A stretch of DNA of 41,694 nt, taken from contig DATIPQ010000042.1 in the NCBI GenBank assembly GCA_035471785.1, positions 1 through 41,694 on the forward strand, read 5' to 3'. This DNA comes from Acidobacteriota bacterium. Its GTDB lineage: Bacteria; Acidobacteriota; UBA6911; RPQK01; DATIPO01. Position numbers and translations under genes: made by a program. Positions 1 through 8,900 of this stretch are shown piece after piece (the stretch's first letter is position 1; every line of letters starts with the position of its first letter). Below the pieces are notes generated by a model. The model saw only the letters and a list, made by a program, of their open reading frames with translations. It was not told the origin of the DNA and did no database searches.

Positions 1-2
1 GC

Positions 3-656
3 CTATCGATCTTGAGTTGTCCGAGATATGGAGGGACACCTGAAGCCAGCGCTCTGAATGAGAGCATATATGAGGAGAAGGCTTAGAGTTTCGGCGGTGT
101 GATAGTATCTACATTCAAGACAAAGCTTCATTATCCTGTTATCGACTGACTTTTCTGGAGGCCGTCCGGAAACCAAAGCTGCGACTGCGCCACGTTCAAT
201 CCCGAGTTTCAACGCCTCGAGGATGCCTTGATTGCGGCCCGATGACGAGAAACCAATTAGAAGTGTCTTGCCGATGGACTCCTTCGATTGCCCCCGCAGG
301 TGAATCTCCAACCATTTGGCCAGCCATGCCCTGTACGTGAAATCCTTGATATGGGCAGAGATGGCGGCTCCGCTGGCAGGTGCGAGTGTGCGCTTGGGAG
401 TAAGCCGCGCAATATCTGAAGCGGCGTGATCGGCTATGGCCAGATTGCCTCCGCTGCCGAAGAGAGCGATGCAAGTAGCTCTGGAAAAGGCTTCCGCTAA
501 CTCTCTCCAAGTATCGGACCTCGTGACCTCGGAAAAACGGTTCTCAAGATTCTCGATGTCTAGAGTTGACCGTCGATAGCCAGAAGATGATAATCGGGAG
601 TTATCACCTAATAGTCTTTTGCAGAAAGGGTCTGGATCTCGATTGTGCGGCCGCAT
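3..656 (-). CDS. SIS-domain sugar-phosphate isomerase, GmhA-like, 5' end disturbed
   Basis: Likely a phosphosugar isomerase of the SIS fold, closest in pattern to sedoheptulose-7-phosphate isomerases that feed surface heptose/glycan synthesis in the cytoplasm. Seen: a glycine-rich loop (FGSGGN), then a second SIS strand-loop with the S-S-S-G ligand motif (GFSSSGRNQG), and a C-terminal helix of the family type. The stop codon is at 3-5, so the C-terminus is complete. The native N-terminus should start near base 565, but no in-frame ATG, GTG or TTG exists there. The only starts are ATG at 656 and ATG at 680, which add about 30 residues of non-family-like sequence. This suggests the 5' end was lost at a junction shared with the divergent thioredoxin gene. 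GC looks lower than in the neighbours. The fold is fairly sure; the exact substrate is inference. Confidence 0.6.
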   Translation of the reverse strand: MRPHNRDPDPFCKRLLGDNSRLSSSGYRRSTLDIENLENRFSEVTRSDTWRELAEAFSRATCIALFGSGGNLAIADHAASDIARLTPKRTLAPASGAAISAHIKDFTYRAWLAKWLEIHLRGQSKESIGKTLLIGFSSSGRNQGILEALKLGIERGAVAALVSGRPPEKSVDNRIMKLCLECRYYHTAETLSLLLIYALIQSAGFRCPSISRTTQDR

Positions 657-658
657 TG

Positions 659-1190
659 GTGGGCAAACACGATGCGTCATGGCGGATCGCTGAGCCGGCC
701 TCGGACTCAGAGCCGGTCCTCACTCCGCTATTCCAGGTTCAGCCCTGGGAGGAACCCGAAATCGCCGTCGGACAGCCTGCGCCATCTTTCTCGCTGGAAG
801 ACCGCACCGGCGAGACGGTCACTTTGGAACAGCTTCGAGGACGCCTGGTCGTGCTTTCCATCTGGTTGTCGAGCTGGTGCCCCAAGTGCCGCCAGCTCAA
901 GGGCGAACTTGAAGACATCGCGGCCCGACACGCCGATGATCCCCTAACGGTAGTCGGTATCAACGTCTGGGAGGTTTCCCAAGCCAACTTGAGCCGCTAT
1001 CTGCAAAACCACAACCCCTCCTACACCATCCTCCTGGAGGGAGACGCCGTGGCCTCCAGCTACCGCCTGCCCATGCTCCCCGGCATCTTCCTCATCGGGG
1101 CCCGACGGCCGCTTCCTGGAAGTCGACTCGGGAGTCGGCTGGCGACACCTGTCGGAACTGCGCATGATGATCGAGTCTCACCTGCCGTAG
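659..1190 (+). pseudogene. TlpA/AhpC-like thioredoxin-fold protein with a one-base frameshift
   Basis: Redoxin/TlpA-type thiol-disulfide protein. Seen: the family entry motif VGQPAPSFSLED, the strand LVVLSIWLSSWCPKC with a CPKC redox pair, and a later cis-proline region (RLPMLPGIFLIG). The frame breaks in the run ggggccc near 1096-1101. Removing one G restores the usual ending, PDGRFLEVDSG and a final helix, with stop TAG at 1188-1190. In the uncorrected frame translation runs to 1603 as nonsense through padR. No signal peptide or clear start is visible: GTG 659 is a guess, and translation could begin as early as TTG 566. The start region abuts the divergent sugar isomerase with no room for promoters. 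Either a true pseudogene at a rearrangement junction or a sequencing error in a homopolymer. Confidence 0.6.
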
Positions 1191-1198
1191 TGGCCGTC

Positions 1199-1427
1199 TC
1201 AGTCGTGCCGCTTTCGCTTCTTGTCGGTTTCACCTTCGCCAGGCTCGATTTCGGTAATGTAGTCATCCGCCTCGTAGGCCAGGACGGCGTGGCCCGCCCG
1301 ATTGACGTAAGCAAAGCGGTTGTCGCCTATTCGAACATGGGCGAGACCCATCACGAAAGAAGTGGCGAAGCGGGAATCGATTCGAAAGACTTCTGCTCCG
1401 TTCCAGTCCAGGTCGTTGGGACAAACT
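1199..1427 (-). pseudogene. Short minus-strand coding remnant, unknown
   Basis: Between the thioredoxin stop and padR the minus strand has an uninterrupted frame with protein-like composition. It reads DLDWNGAEVFRIDSRF, then RIGDNRFAYVNRAGHAVLAYE, then an acidic/basic tail ending in KKRKRHD and a TGA at 1199-1201. The frame is closed upstream by a stop near 1433. The only internal starts are GTG 1354 and ATG 1351, giving about 51-52 residues. It looks like the C-terminal end of a larger protein whose 5' part was lost when the padR operator region arrived. I do not recognise the family. It could also be chance, although the composition is unlike the shadow frames around it. Confidence 0.3.
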
Positions 1428-1454
1428 TGAGGTTGTCATCCGTCTTTCGACAGT

Positions 1455-1475
1455 ATATATTGGAGCGCAATATAT
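1455..1475. promoter_or_regulatory. Perfect inverted repeat, probable PadR operator
   Basis: Arms ATATATTG and CAATATAT (8 bp, perfect) flank a five-base centre GAGCG. The element lies 16 nt before the padR Shine-Dalgarno (GGAGG, 1477-1481) in an AT-rich island within otherwise GC-rich DNA. A TATATTGGAG direct repeat (1456-1465 and 1471-1480) overlaps it. PadR dimers bind AT-rich dyads in their own promoters, so negative autoregulation of padR and the permease is the natural reading. Binding itself is inferred. Confidence 0.6.
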
Positions 1476-1491
1476 TGGAGGTCAACAAATC

Positions 1492-1827
1492 TTGGATGCC
1501 ATCGAAGAACTCAAGAAGGGCACCGGCGAGATGCTGGTTCTGTGCGTGCTGGCCCACAAGCCGAGGTATGGATACGACATCGCCGGAGAGATCGGACGGC
1601 TGACGGAAGGGGCCGTCAGCTACAAGGCGGCTTCCCTCTATCCGCTTCTTTATCGCATGGAGCGGCGCAAGTGGATTGAGGGGAGATGGGTGGAGAAGGC
1701 CGGCCAGCGCAGGCGCCGCTATTACCGTGTCACCGACAGGGGGCAGGAGATTCTGCGGTCCAAGTCCAAGAGCTGGGAAGGTTTCGTCAGGGCCATAGAC
1801 AAGGTGCTCGAGGTGCAGCATGCCTGA
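1492..1827 (+). CDS. PadR-family transcriptional regulator
   Basis: Winged-helix repressor of the PadR family, 111 residues, the short form lacking the long C-terminal dimerisation domain of PadR-s2. Seen: an N-terminal GTGEMLVLCVLA helix, then GYDIAGEI, the recognition region SLYPLLYRMERRKWIEG and the wing RRRRYYRVTDRGQEIL. It starts at TTG 1492, supported by GGAGG ten bases upstream. The stop overlaps the permease start by eight bases (ATG at 1820, TGA at 1825-1827), so the two are translationally coupled. This regulator-permease pairing is a known hallmark of Acidobacteria. It probably represses the operon through the dyad at 1455-1475. The inducing ligand is unknown. Confidence 0.93.
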   Translation: MDAIEELKKGTGEMLVLCVLAHKPRYGYDIAGEIGRLTEGAVSYKAASLYPLLYRMERRKWIEGRWVEKAGQRRRRYYRVTDRGQEILRSKSKSWEGFVRAIDKVLEVQHA

Positions 1828-4516
1828 TTGGAAGACCTACGTAGTCAAGAACCTGCGCGGCCGCGGGCTGACGGGTGAGCGGCAAGAGGAATTCGCCGAG
1901 GAGCTGTCGCAGCAGATGGAGGACGCCTACGCCGCCGCCCGACGCCAAGGGTTGTCGGAGGAGGAAGCCGTCGAGAGTGCCAAGGCCGAGGTCGAGGACT
2001 GGGACCGGCTGGTCCGCGACATCCGCACCGCTGCCAATCCCTTGACCAAACCCCTTCCCGAGTCCTGGATCGTGCGACGGAGGGAGATGGGATTAGTGCC
2101 CATTTCGGGGATCCGGATGGCTTGGCGTTCACTGTCGCGGCGGCCCGGCTTTCTGCTGGTCACCGTAGTGGCGCTGACCCTGGGCGTGGGAATTCCCACC
2201 ACCATGTACTCCATCGTCAACGGAGTGCTGCGCGACTTGCCCTTCGAGGATGGCGACCGCATTTTTTACATCGGGCTCTCCAACCCGGTACGCGGATACA
2301 ACCTGCGTCAGGCCCCGGCGGACGTTTTCCGCTACTGGCGCCAGCACCAGACCAGCTTCGAGGAACTGGCTGCCTACGGCGATTCCACCGCCAGTCTGAG
2401 CGGGGACGGCCATCACGCCGAACAGGTGAGGATTGGCTATCTCGATCCGCAGGTGCTCGGCGTCCTGCGGGTGGAGCCCCCGCTGGGACGCGGATTCGTC
2501 GCTGAGGACGCCGCCGCGGGAGCCGAGCCGGTGGTCCTGCTGGGACACTCGGTGTGGGAGAACCGTTACGCTTCCGACCCGAGCGTCTTGGGACGTCAGG
2601 TCCGCGTCGACGCCCAGCCTCACACCATCGTCGGAGTGATGCCCGAAGGCTTCCGCTTTCCCGCCAAAGAAGTGCTGTGGACGCCCCTCAGCCTGGAGGC
2701 TCGGGAGCAGGGCACGGACCCGCTGTCGGTCGATGTCCGCGCCAACGTCCTGGGCCGCCTCGAGGACGGAGCCACGCTTTCTCAGGCGCGGGCCGAGTTC
2801 GAGACCTTCTCGATGCAGCTTGAGGACGTGGGACCCGAGGAGCGCAAGGCCGACCGGGCCGTCATCGTCCCCTACACCCAGGAACGCATGGGCGATGTGG
2901 CGCCCATCCTCTACACCATGCTGGCGGCGGTTTCCTTCTTGCTCATCGCCGCCTGCGCCAACGTGGCCAATCTATTGCTGGCGCGCTCCCTCTCGCGCAC
3001 CCGCGAGATCGCCATCCGCTCGGCTCTGGGAGCCAGCCGCTGGAGGATCGCCTCCATGGTCTTCGGCGAGTCCTTCCTGATCGCGGCTCTGGGCGGAGTG
3101 CTGGGACTGGCGATAGCCACCTTGGGCGTCATGTTCTTCAACCACGGCATTGCCGGGATGAGCGGCGACATGGCCTTCTGGATCGACATCAGGGTGGACG
3201 CACCCACACTGCTCTTCGCTGCAGCCATGGTGTTCCTGGGCAGCCTGGCGGCGGGAGCCGTCCCGGCCTGGCGCACCTCGCGCACCGACATCCAGCAGGT
3301 GCTTCAGCAGGAATCGCTGACCGGGACCCTCAAGATGGGCCGTTTCAGCCGGGTGATCCTGGGAGGTCAGATCGCCCTCTCCTGCGCCCTGCTGGCCATC
3401 TCCTGCCTGATGATCAAAGGCGTCATTCAGCTCAAGACTTTCGACTTCGGCATCCCCGCCCAGCGCACGCTGACGGCGGCCATCGAGCTGCCCCGCACTT
3501 CCTACCCGGAGCATGCCCAGCGTTACGATTTCTATTCCCGTCTGGGAGAGGAGATGCGGGCCCGGCCCGGAGTGGAAGAGGTGGCGTTCACCTCCACCCT
3601 GCCCGGACGCGGCAGCGCCGGCTGGCCGGTGGAGATCGAAGGGCAGGCGGTCGAGCGCCAAGAGGACCTGCCGCTGACGGCACGGGTGACCGTCTCCGAG
3701 AACTTCTTCAGCCTGCTGCAAGCCCGCGTCCTGAGCGGACGCGACTTCACCGCTTCCGACGATCTCAACGCTCTCCGGGTGGCCATCGTCAACGAAGGCT
3801 TCGCCCGCCGCTTCTTCCCCGGCCAGAATCCGCTGGGCAAGCAGATCACGCTGGGGCGGAGTTCCTGGAAAGAATCTCCCCGCACCATCGTGGGGGTGGT
3901 CCCCAACCTGCTCATCGTCAACCTGGAGTTCAATCTGCCCGACGCCGACGGGGTCTACGTGCCCATGAGGCAGAGCGCCAACTCGATGGACATCTTGGTG
4001 CGGGCTTCCGCGCCCATGGCCATGGCGGGTGTGTTGCGCGACGCCGTCGAGCGCCTCGATGCCGACTTGCCCGTGGCCCAGGTCGATCGCCTCGACCGGG
4101 CCGTCCTGGAAGACAAGGCCCTGTTAGAGGTCTTCGGCGGACTCTTTCTCTTCTTCGGTCTGGCCGCCCTTTTCCTCTCCACGCTGGGACTCTACGGCAT
4201 CGTGGCCTTCACGGTGCAGCAAAGGGTGCGCGAGATGGGCATCCGGCGGGCCTTGGGAGCCTCAAGCGTCCACATCCTCTCCCAGTCCCTGCGTCGCGGG
4301 ACACTGCAGGTGGGGGCCGGGATCGTGCTGGGCCTGACCATCGCCGCGCTTATGAGTCCGATGCTGGCGGAAGGCTTCTTCCGCACCGATCCCCACGATC
4401 CCTCCGTCTTCCTGCTGACGGCCGCCGTCCTGGCCGGCACCGGACTGCTGGCCTGTCTGGTTCCGGCCCGGCGCGCTTTGCGGACCTCACCGCTGGATGC
4501 GTTGCGCTACGAGTGA
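1820..4516 (+). CDS. PadR-linked orphan duplicated ABC permease (ADOP, MacB/FtsX type)
   Basis: An 898-residue inner-membrane permease. Order: an N-terminal helical prefix (about residues 1-75) with the EEFAEELSQQMEDAY / GLSEEEAVESAKAEVEDW pattern; TM1 (about 110-135); a MacB-type periplasmic core domain; an FtsX-type bundle of three helices (about 360-490); a second short TM; a second periplasmic domain; and a C-terminal FtsX bundle ending in PARRALRTSPLDALRYE, the usual family end. Two FtsX bundles in one chain are the ADOP layout. There is no ABC ATPase gene nearby, also typical, so the partner ATPase must be elsewhere or absent. MacB-like proteins act mechanically on periplasmic substrates; the substrate here is unknown. 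Its last 167 bases overlap the opposite-strand glycosyltransferase. Confidence 0.93.
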   Translation: MPDWKTYVVKNLRGRGLTGERQEEFAEELSQQMEDAYAAARRQGLSEEEAVESAKAEVEDWDRLVRDIRTAANPLTKPLPESWIVRRREMGLVPISGIRMAWRSLSRRPGFLLVTVVALTLGVGIPTTMYSIVNGVLRDLPFEDGDRIFYIGLSNPVRGYNLRQAPADVFRYWRQHQTSFEELAAYGDSTASLSGDGHHAEQVRIGYLDPQVLGVLRVEPPLGRGFVAEDAAAGAEPVVLLGHSVWENRYASDPSVLGRQVRVDAQPHTIVGVMPEGFRFPAKEVLWTPLSLEAREQGTDPLSVDVRANVLGRLEDGATLSQARAEFETFSMQLEDVGPEERKADRAVIVPYTQERMGDVAPILYTMLAAVSFLLIAACANVANLLLARSLSRTREIAIRSALGASRWRIASMVFGESFLIAALGGVLGLAIATLGVMFFNHGIAGMSGDMAFWIDIRVDAPTLLFAAAMVFLGSLAAGAVPAWRTSRTDIQQVLQQESLTGTLKMGRFSRVILGGQIALSCALLAISCLMIKGVIQLKTFDFGIPAQRTLTAAIELPRTSYPEHAQRYDFYSRLGEEMRARPGVEEVAFTSTLPGRGSAGWPVEIEGQAVERQEDLPLTARVTVSENFFSLLQARVLSGRDFTASDDLNALRVAIVNEGFARRFFPGQNPLGKQITLGRSSWKESPRTIVGVVPNLLIVNLEFNLPDADGVYVPMRQSANSMDILVRASAPMAMAGVLRDAVERLDADLPVAQVDRLDRAVLEDKALLEVFGGLFLFFGLAALFLSTLGLYGIVAFTVQQRVREMGIRRALGASSVHILSQSLRRGTLQVGAGIVLGLTIAALMSPMLAEGFFRTDPHDPSVFLLTAAVLAGTGLLACLVPARRALRTSPLDALRYE

Positions 4517-5924
4517 CCTCGGCTAGACGGTCCTTAAGGCCCAGCGTGAACGCTCCCAGCAGTCCCACGGCGCAGAGGGCGAAGAAGAAAACGGGGCGGA
4601 GATTGGCCAGGTAGAGGCAAAGCGCGATGCCCAACATGGCGTAGAGCCCAGCCGCCAGCTCGATCCAGAGAGTCGGATCCCGAGGCACCCGATAGCTGCC
4701 TCCGCCCTTGGGAGTGCGGAGGAAAGACGCTCGCCGCCTGGTGAGTCCGGCCAGGACGCCGCAGGCCACGGCGGGGGCGATACCGACGGCGACGATGGGC
4801 AACATCAGCAGGCCCGGCATCCGGCGCAACCAATCTTTGTAAAGAATTGTCTGGGACTGAAAGAAGAGAACGGGCTGCGCCAAGCCAAAGACGCCGAAGA
4901 TGAGCAACTGAGGAGGAAACCGGTACTCCAGATAGACCAGGGGAGGCAGCGAGGCCAGCAGCACCAGGACCGCCCAACTGGTCAGGTAGCCCATCATGGT
5001 CAGCAGCGCGTAGGAGCGCGCCATGAGCGAGAATTCGGCGGCTTGCAGAATCGCTCTTCCGGACTTCACGACACATTGCGTCGAGCCCTGGGCCCAACGG
5101 TTCTGCTGGCTCTTGTAAGCTGAAATGGTGGCCGGGAGCTCCGCCGGTGCGCCGATTTCGGGCAGGAAGAGGAATTGCCATCCTTTCAAGGCGGCGCGAA
5201 TGCTCAGGCAAAGGTCTTCGCAGAGGGTGTCGGACTGCCAGCCTCCGCTGCTCTCCACGCACTGGCGCCGCCACACCCCGGCGGACCCATTGAACTTGGG
5301 GAAGAACCCGGCTTCGAAGCGAACGAACTGTTCCATGGCGAAGTGCTTGTCGATAGCGATGGCTTGAGCCCGGGTGACCCAGGAATCCCGCCAGTTGCGG
5401 TGCTCCCAGCGCACCTGTACGAGGCCCAGCCTGGGATTGCCCATCAAGTGGGGGATTGTCGTTCGCAGAAAGTCGCGGGGAGGGAGAAAGTCGGCATCGA
5501 AGAGGGCCAGAAATTCACCCTCCGCGCTGCTCAGAGCCGCCTGCAGCGCTCCCGCCTTGAAACCCGTTCGTGCGTTGCGGTGAATCAGTTCGATGGACAC
5601 ACCTTGAGCCTGGTGGAAGGCGACTCTTTGTGCGGCGCGCTGGGTGGTGTCATCCGAGGAATCGTCGATTACCTGGATCTGCAGCCTGTCCCGCGGATAG
5701 TCGAGAGCCACCGCCGAATCGATGAGTTCTGCGACCACGTATCGTTCATTGAAGACAGGCAATTGAACGGTCACCTTGGGGAGTTGCGCCCCAGGTGGAC
5801 TGAAACAGGGGTGCCGACGGTCCTTTAGCCCCTCTCTCAGCGCCAGCGTGAGAAAGCCCAACGCCCCGAAGACTGCCAGAGTACCGAGAGCGGCGAGGTA
5901 GCAGGCGATGAGGATGGTGGTCAT
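4350..5924 (-). CDS. Membrane glycosyltransferase family 2 (processive beta-glycan type)
   Basis: Inner-membrane GT2 enzyme related to glucomannan/cellulose-type synthases, 524 residues. Seen: TM helix 1-29; the GT-A domain with the VTVQLPVFNE entry, D87-D88 in VIDDSSDDT, DAD at 143-145, the catalytic base in CEDL (236-238) and QQNRWAQGS (273-281), the Q-x-x-R-W motif of processive enzymes; then about six TM helices. The sugar is probably a nucleotide-activated hexose and the product exported or cell-surface polysaccharide; both are inference. It follows the 5932-9189 gene by seven bases with a GAGGGG site, so they form an operon. The last ~55 residues (after GLKDRLAEVTRS) are arginine-rich and read antisense through the end of the permease, so the original stop was probably lost. 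Paralogous to the enzyme at 39930. Confidence 0.88.
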   Translation of the reverse strand: MTTILIACYLAALGTLAVFGALGFLTLALREGLKDRRHPCFSPPGAQLPKVTVQLPVFNERYVVAELIDSAVALDYPRDRLQIQVIDDSSDDTTQRAAQRVAFHQAQGVSIELIHRNARTGFKAGALQAALSSAEGEFLALFDADFLPPRDFLRTTIPHLMGNPRLGLVQVRWEHRNWRDSWVTRAQAIAIDKHFAMEQFVRFEAGFFPKFNGSAGVWRRQCVESSGGWQSDTLCEDLCLSIRAALKGWQFLFLPEIGAPAELPATISAYKSQQNRWAQGSTQCVVKSGRAILQAAEFSLMARSYALLTMMGYLTSWAVLVLLASLPPLVYLEYRFPPQLLIFGVFGLAQPVLFFQSQTILYKDWLRRMPGLLMLPIVAVGIAPAVACGVLAGLTRRRASFLRTPKGGGSYRVPRDPTLWIELAAGLYAMLGIALCLYLANLRPVFFFALCAVGLLGAFTLGLKDRLAEVTRSATHPAVRSAKRAGPEPDRPAVRCRPGRRPSAGRRRDRGDRCGRSLPPASDS

Positions 5925-5931
5925 GAACCCC

Positions 5932-8900
5932 TCAGTTCAAGCTGGGAATGACCGGCTGGGTGGCAAAGACCCCGGGTTGCGTCCGAAGCACCAGTACCGA
6001 CACTTTTCCGCTGGTGGAAGCTGTCAGCAGCCCGCTGAAGCGGGAGAGATCCAGTTCCTCCTCGGCCCAGGGGATCTCGTTGACGAACAGGGCCCGGTGA
6101 CCGAGTGGCGGAAGCGTCAACTCGGCGGAGGCGATCTGATCCCCGTCGCTGTTGTGGAGCCGCAGCTCCAATGCGACGCTGCTTTCCTCCAGGTTCATCA
6201 GAGCCAGACCCGTGTTCAAAGACTCCTCCTCAATTCGCTCCATGGGCGAGAAGAAGCCGTTCCTCAGCAACGAGCCGGCTCCCACGCCAGCCACGCCGAC
6301 ATCTCCACCGAACAGGATGAGTCCCGCCAGAGCCTGATCGGAGCAGACGGTCACTGAGCCGGTTACCAGCGGGCCTTCTCCGTCCGTGGTGAGGATTCGG
6401 AGTGCTCCTGCGGGAAGCGTTAGATTTCTTTGCCCTTCCGCCTCTTCCCCCTCCAGGTCGACCGTCAAGGGAGCGCCTTGATCATCGCGCAGGATGATCC
6501 TGACCGAGGCCTGCCTGGAACTGAGATTCAAGAGCAGAATCTGGCTGAAGAGCGAAAGGCCTTCGCCCCCGTCTCCGAAATGGGCGAAGTAGAGTTTCTG
6601 AAACAGGTCGGCCGGCGGAGTTTGGCCGCGGGACCGCCTTGAGGCAATCGCGATCTGATCCCGGGACAGGAAGCGGTTGGCCACCGGCAAGGTGGCAATC
6701 TCCCCCGGACGCGACTGCAGGACCGTGGCCGCCAGGGGCATCGGGCTGTCGGCCTCCAGAACTCCGCGAAACTGTGAAAAATCGAGTTCAGATCCGTTCA
6801 CGCTCTGCCACTGGAACTCATCCACGAAGAGGGCGCGGTGCCCTCGCGCCGCCAGGGACAGGTCGTTGCGCGCCAGTAAAAGGCTGTCGGAATCGAAGAG
6901 GCTGAAGCGGACTTGCGAGGGCGAGCCGCCCAGATTGTGGACGGCGATGCCGGTCCGCGTGCCACTGGCCTGGTCGCTTTCCATAATGGCCGAGAAACCG
7001 CCCTCCATGACGTGCGAGATGCCCACGCCGGCGAATCCGGCGCTGCCGCCGAAGAGCAGGTTGCCGCCAATGGCCCGATCAGAGGTCACGCTCACCGACC
7101 CGGCCGTGATCTCGCCTTCGCCATCGGTCTGCAGCAGTCTGAGCCCACCCGCCGGGATGCTCAGCGAGGTGGTGCCCTCCACCGGGGCGCCGTTGATATT
7201 CACGGTCAGCAACTGGCCGTCGTCGCCCCTGATCTCGACTTCCACTTCGGCGCTCGCTGCTTCATTGGGATTGAAGAGGGCGACGGTGCTGGACAGGTTC
7301 ACCCCCTGAGAGGCGCCGCCGTTGGCAAACTGGGCGAAATGAAAAGTCAGTTCGGCGTCACCCGGGGGAGGGCCTGTCAAGAATTCCGCCAAGCGCGGAC
7401 CGCCGGGGTCGGGCAAACCGTTGCGGTCAAAGTCGAGCAGGGTCGTGTCGGGGACGCCGTCGCCGTTGCTGTCCGCAAGGGGAAGAAAGTAACGGCCTCC
7501 CTCAAAAGTGATGGGCCATCCGGCGAAGTCGGGATTGCCGTCGCCGGTCACATCCGCCAGAAGCGGGTTGAGGCTGAAGGAGGGCAAAAAGAGGAAGCCG
7601 CCGATTTCGATGTCGTCCGTCACGCCGTCCTGATTGTTGTCCTGGAACGCCACGCTGCTCATCTGGGTGCTTTGACCTTCGACTTCGCTCTCCACCACCA
7701 GGGAGCGCAACCGGTAGCTCTGGTCGAATCTGTCGGCTGAGATGATGTGCCTGTCGGCATCTACACCCATCACCTGCCGCAGGAAAGCTTTCTTGAGGCG
7801 CTGCCAGAAACTGCTGGGCGGCGGAAAAGTGGGCGGATCGACCGCGCAGGATTGAAAACGCCCGGTCACCGGATGAGGGTCGCTGCAGATAACCTGCCAG
7901 ACGATGTCGGGGGTATCAGCTTGGAAGACGCGTATCAGGTTGCCCTCCCGCTCCACGATCAGGCGGTTGTCCTGGCCCGGCTCCGGAACATCGTCGAAAT
8001 CGCTGTCGACCAAGGCCTGCCGCAGCACGTCCAAATCGGGCGCGGGGGAGAGAAAGGGGCCCGTGTCATCCTCCAGATCGACGACGTGAATGTTGAAGTT
8101 GGGATTGCCTCCGTCCTGGTCGAGAACAGAGAAGGCGATTCGCCTTCCGTCGGGCGACCAAGTGGGATGGGATGCCGGCGATTCGGTGATTTGAGTCAAC
8201 TGGGTGCCGTCGAGGTTGACCGTGTAGATCTGATTGGGTCCCCCGGCAGTGCGCCGTGTAAAGGCGACCCGGGTCCCGTCGGGAGAAACGCGGGGAAAGA
8301 AATTAGCCACCCCGTAGCTTCCCGAGTTGGTCAGGAACTGCCCGCTGCCGGAACCGTCGCTGTTGAGGATGACCAGATCCCCGGGGACGGCTCCGATCCC
8401 GTCGAAGGTGTTTTGCTCATCGCGGGGCAAGCTGATCACCAGCCGCGAACCGTCAGGAGTCAGGTCGAACCCGTCAATGAAGCGCGGCCGCTGGGGAAAT
8501 GTACACTCCTCCTCCAGCACTAGGGTTCCGGACTGGTCCGCGAACTGCCCGTCCAGTTCGGCGAAAAGCCCCACCCGCATCTCGGTGTCCCCGCAGCGCC
8601 CGACTGAACTGACGCGCCAGGCCGCCCTGGAACCGTCCCGGGAGACGATGACGTGATACCCGCCCAGTCCCCCTCCGATGTTGGCGAAAGCCGCCCGCAG
8701 CTTCACATCGAAGGCTGGGTCCGAGCCATCTTCGACTGTCCGCGTGAAGGGCGCCAGGCTGCTGTCGAAGGTCAGGTACTCGTGGTTGAGGGTCGTTTCA
8801 GCCAGCATCAAAAGCCCCGATTGGCCGACCCAGCTCAAAGACCCCGCAAATCCAAGCGGGGATGGCGGGCCGATGGCGGCCACCCCTTCCGAGGTCCCGT

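Noticed and set aside
1191-1603. Continuation of the thioredoxin frame to 1603
   Set aside because: After the frameshift near 1100 the translation loses family resemblance and runs through padR in the wrong frame; the proper end is the TAG at 1188-1190.
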